Assembly (NCBI RefSeq): GCF_010499455.1
Contig: NZ_JAAGOH010000008.1
Coordinates: forward strand, 93,429-157,428
Source: Ideonella livida
GTDB lineage: Bacteria > Pseudomonadota > Gammaproteobacteria > Burkholderiales > Burkholderiaceae_C
Direction: 5' to 3'
DNA: 64,000 bases
The notes under the pieces are model-generated. The model was not told the DNA's origin. It ran no database searches and worked only from the letters and a program-made list of their open reading frames with translations. Shown piece after piece: positions 63,064 through 64,000 of this stretch. The first letter of the stretch is position 1. Every line of letters begins with the position of its first letter. A program made the translations under genes and the position numbers.

Positions 63064-63993
63064 TCAGACGCCCACGGCGCGCAGCACCTTGTCCACGTCC
63101 AGCTTGTCGTTGCGCTGGGCCAGGAACAGGTCCACGAACTGATGCAGCAGCGGCGCGTCGGCGCCCACGGCAATGCCCAGCGTGTCCTCCAGGTCCTTCA
63201 GGGTGATCGTGCGCAGGGTGAGCGAGGCGGTGGGGTCGCTGCGCAGCAGGCGCTTGACCTCGAACTCGTCGCGGTAGGCGCCCACCACCTCACCGCTGCG
63301 CACGGCGGCCACCACCTGCTCCCAGCCCGGGTAGGGCCGCAGCTGGGCCTGCGGGAAGTGGCGCTTGGCGTAGTCGGCGAAGCTGGAGTTGGCGATCACG
63401 CCGATGGTGCCGTTGAACTGCCGCACCACCTCGCCCACCGCCTTGTCACGGGCCAGCCGGGCGAAGGCCAGGCGGTTGAGCACCAGCGCATGGTTCAGGC
63501 GCAGGTAGGGGGCCGAGAAGCGGATCACCTGCGCCCGGGCCAGGGTGCGGGAGAGCTTGCTGATGCCCACGTCGGCCTCGCCCCGGGCCACCAGGTCCAC
63601 CACGCCGTTGAAGTTCCTGGCCTCGCGCACGAAGCGCACCGGCACCTTCAGCTCCCGGGCCAGGTCCTTGGCCATGTCCACCTCCAGCCCCACCAGCTCA
63701 TGCTGGCTGAGGTGGAAGAAGGGCGGCGTGTCCACCGCCAGCATGGCCACCCGCAGCTCGCCCCGCATCACCAGTGCGGCCACGTCGGGCGCCAGCAGGC
63801 GGCCGTCGGGCATGCGCACCAGCGGGCCGGGCACGGGCGGGCTGGCGGCAGGGGCGGGCGCCGGGCCCGTGGCCGGCGTGGCGGGGGCGGCCCGCACCCC
63901 CAGCGTCGGCAGCAGGCCCAGGGAGACGGCGGCCCAGCCCAGGGCACGGCGCCGGCGGGGTTGGAGCGGGGTGGGGGAAGCGGCGATGGGCAT
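63064..63993 (-). CDS. Periplasmic amino-acid-binding protein (SBP_bac_3 type)
   Basis: The 309-residue protein has an N-terminal signal with four arginines before a hydrophobic stretch (RRRRALGWAAVSLGLLPTLG), a proline/alanine linker and a family-3 solute-binding fold: LRVAMLAVDTPPFFHLSQHE near residue 78, GLEVDMAKDLARELKVPVRF, FNGVVDLVARGEADVGISKL, YLRLNHALVLNRLAFARLAR and VIANSSFADYAKRHFPQAQL. Such proteins usually serve ABC transporters, but no ABC permease or ATPase is adjacent; the next gene is an SDF-type transporter 64 bases away. It is the most upstream gene visible of the leftward transcript, and the window ends seven bases past its start. Confidence 0.9.
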   Translation of the reverse strand: MPIAASPTPLQPRRRRALGWAAVSLGLLPTLGVRAAPATPATGPAPAPAASPPVPGPLVRMPDGRLLAPDVAALVMRGELRVAMLAVDTPPFFHLSQHELVGLEVDMAKDLARELKVPVRFVREARNFNGVVDLVARGEADVGISKLSRTLARAQVIRFSAPYLRLNHALVLNRLAFARLARDKAVGEVVRQFNGTIGVIANSSFADYAKRHFPQAQLRPYPGWEQVVAAVRSGEVVGAYRDEFEVKRLLRSDPTASLTLRTITLKDLEDTLGIAVGADAPLLHQFVDLFLAQRNDKLDVDKVLRAVGV

Positions 63994-64000
63994 GGCGGTG

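Overview
The window reads as chromosomal DNA of a very GC-rich betaproteobacterium, most likely Burkholderiales of the Rubrivivax/Leptothrix/Ideonella type. This placement is an inference from gene families, GC-saturated third codon positions and operon styles; there is no rRNA or tRNA in the window to confirm it. I see no insertion sequence, CRISPR array or prophage.

Region 1 (1-19.3 kb, + strand) is a nearly complete cobalamin locus. The left part holds the end of a BtuD-like ABC ATPase and the late steps CobO, CobT, CbiB, threonine-phosphate decarboxylase, CobS and an alpha-ribazole phosphatase. A cobalamin riboswitch (about 6217-6460) then precedes a second operon: a CbiM-like permease, CobM, CbiX, CobH, CbiD, CobL, CobI, CbiG, a CobE-CobJ fusion, a 2Fe-2S ferredoxin, a GNAT enzyme, CobB, CobU and BtuF. 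CobQ stands alone at 36.5 kb. CbiX, CbiG and CbiD point to early cobalt insertion. No CobG, CobF, CobK/CbiJ or CobNST is present.

Region 2 (19.3-24.2 kb) has a DegP-type protease, two paired envelope proteins that share a domain, and a 1.4-kb AT-richer island with one orphan gene.

Region 3 (24.2-32.7 kb) is a histidine-utilisation locus. hutC-hutD-hutI-hutG-hutF run leftward and hutU-hutH rightward, with an inverted-repeat operator between them. HutF plus HutG indicates the route through formylglutamate.

Region 4 (32.8-42.3 kb) is a mixed stretch: VOC protein, QseBC-like two-component system, Hsp20, CobQ, ArsC, an LRR-kinase, TerB-like protein, a small P-loop-like protein, a monooxygenase-fold protein and TauE/SafE.

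Region 5 (42.5-48.8 kb) is a lactate-utilisation locus: an LldR-like GntR regulator divergent from a TonB-dependent receptor and lutA-lutC-lutB.

Region 6 (48.8-64 kb, - strand) is the most unusual. A periplasmic amino-acid-binding protein, an SDF-type transporter, an Asp/Glu racemase and a second divergent SDF protein run directly, with a stop/start overlap, into tssJ-tssK-tssL-tssM-tssA and an unknown helical protein. The T6SS set lacks sheath, tube, baseplate and ClpV genes here, TssM has no recognisable Walker A motif, and both SDF proteins have lost the canonical cation-binding motif.
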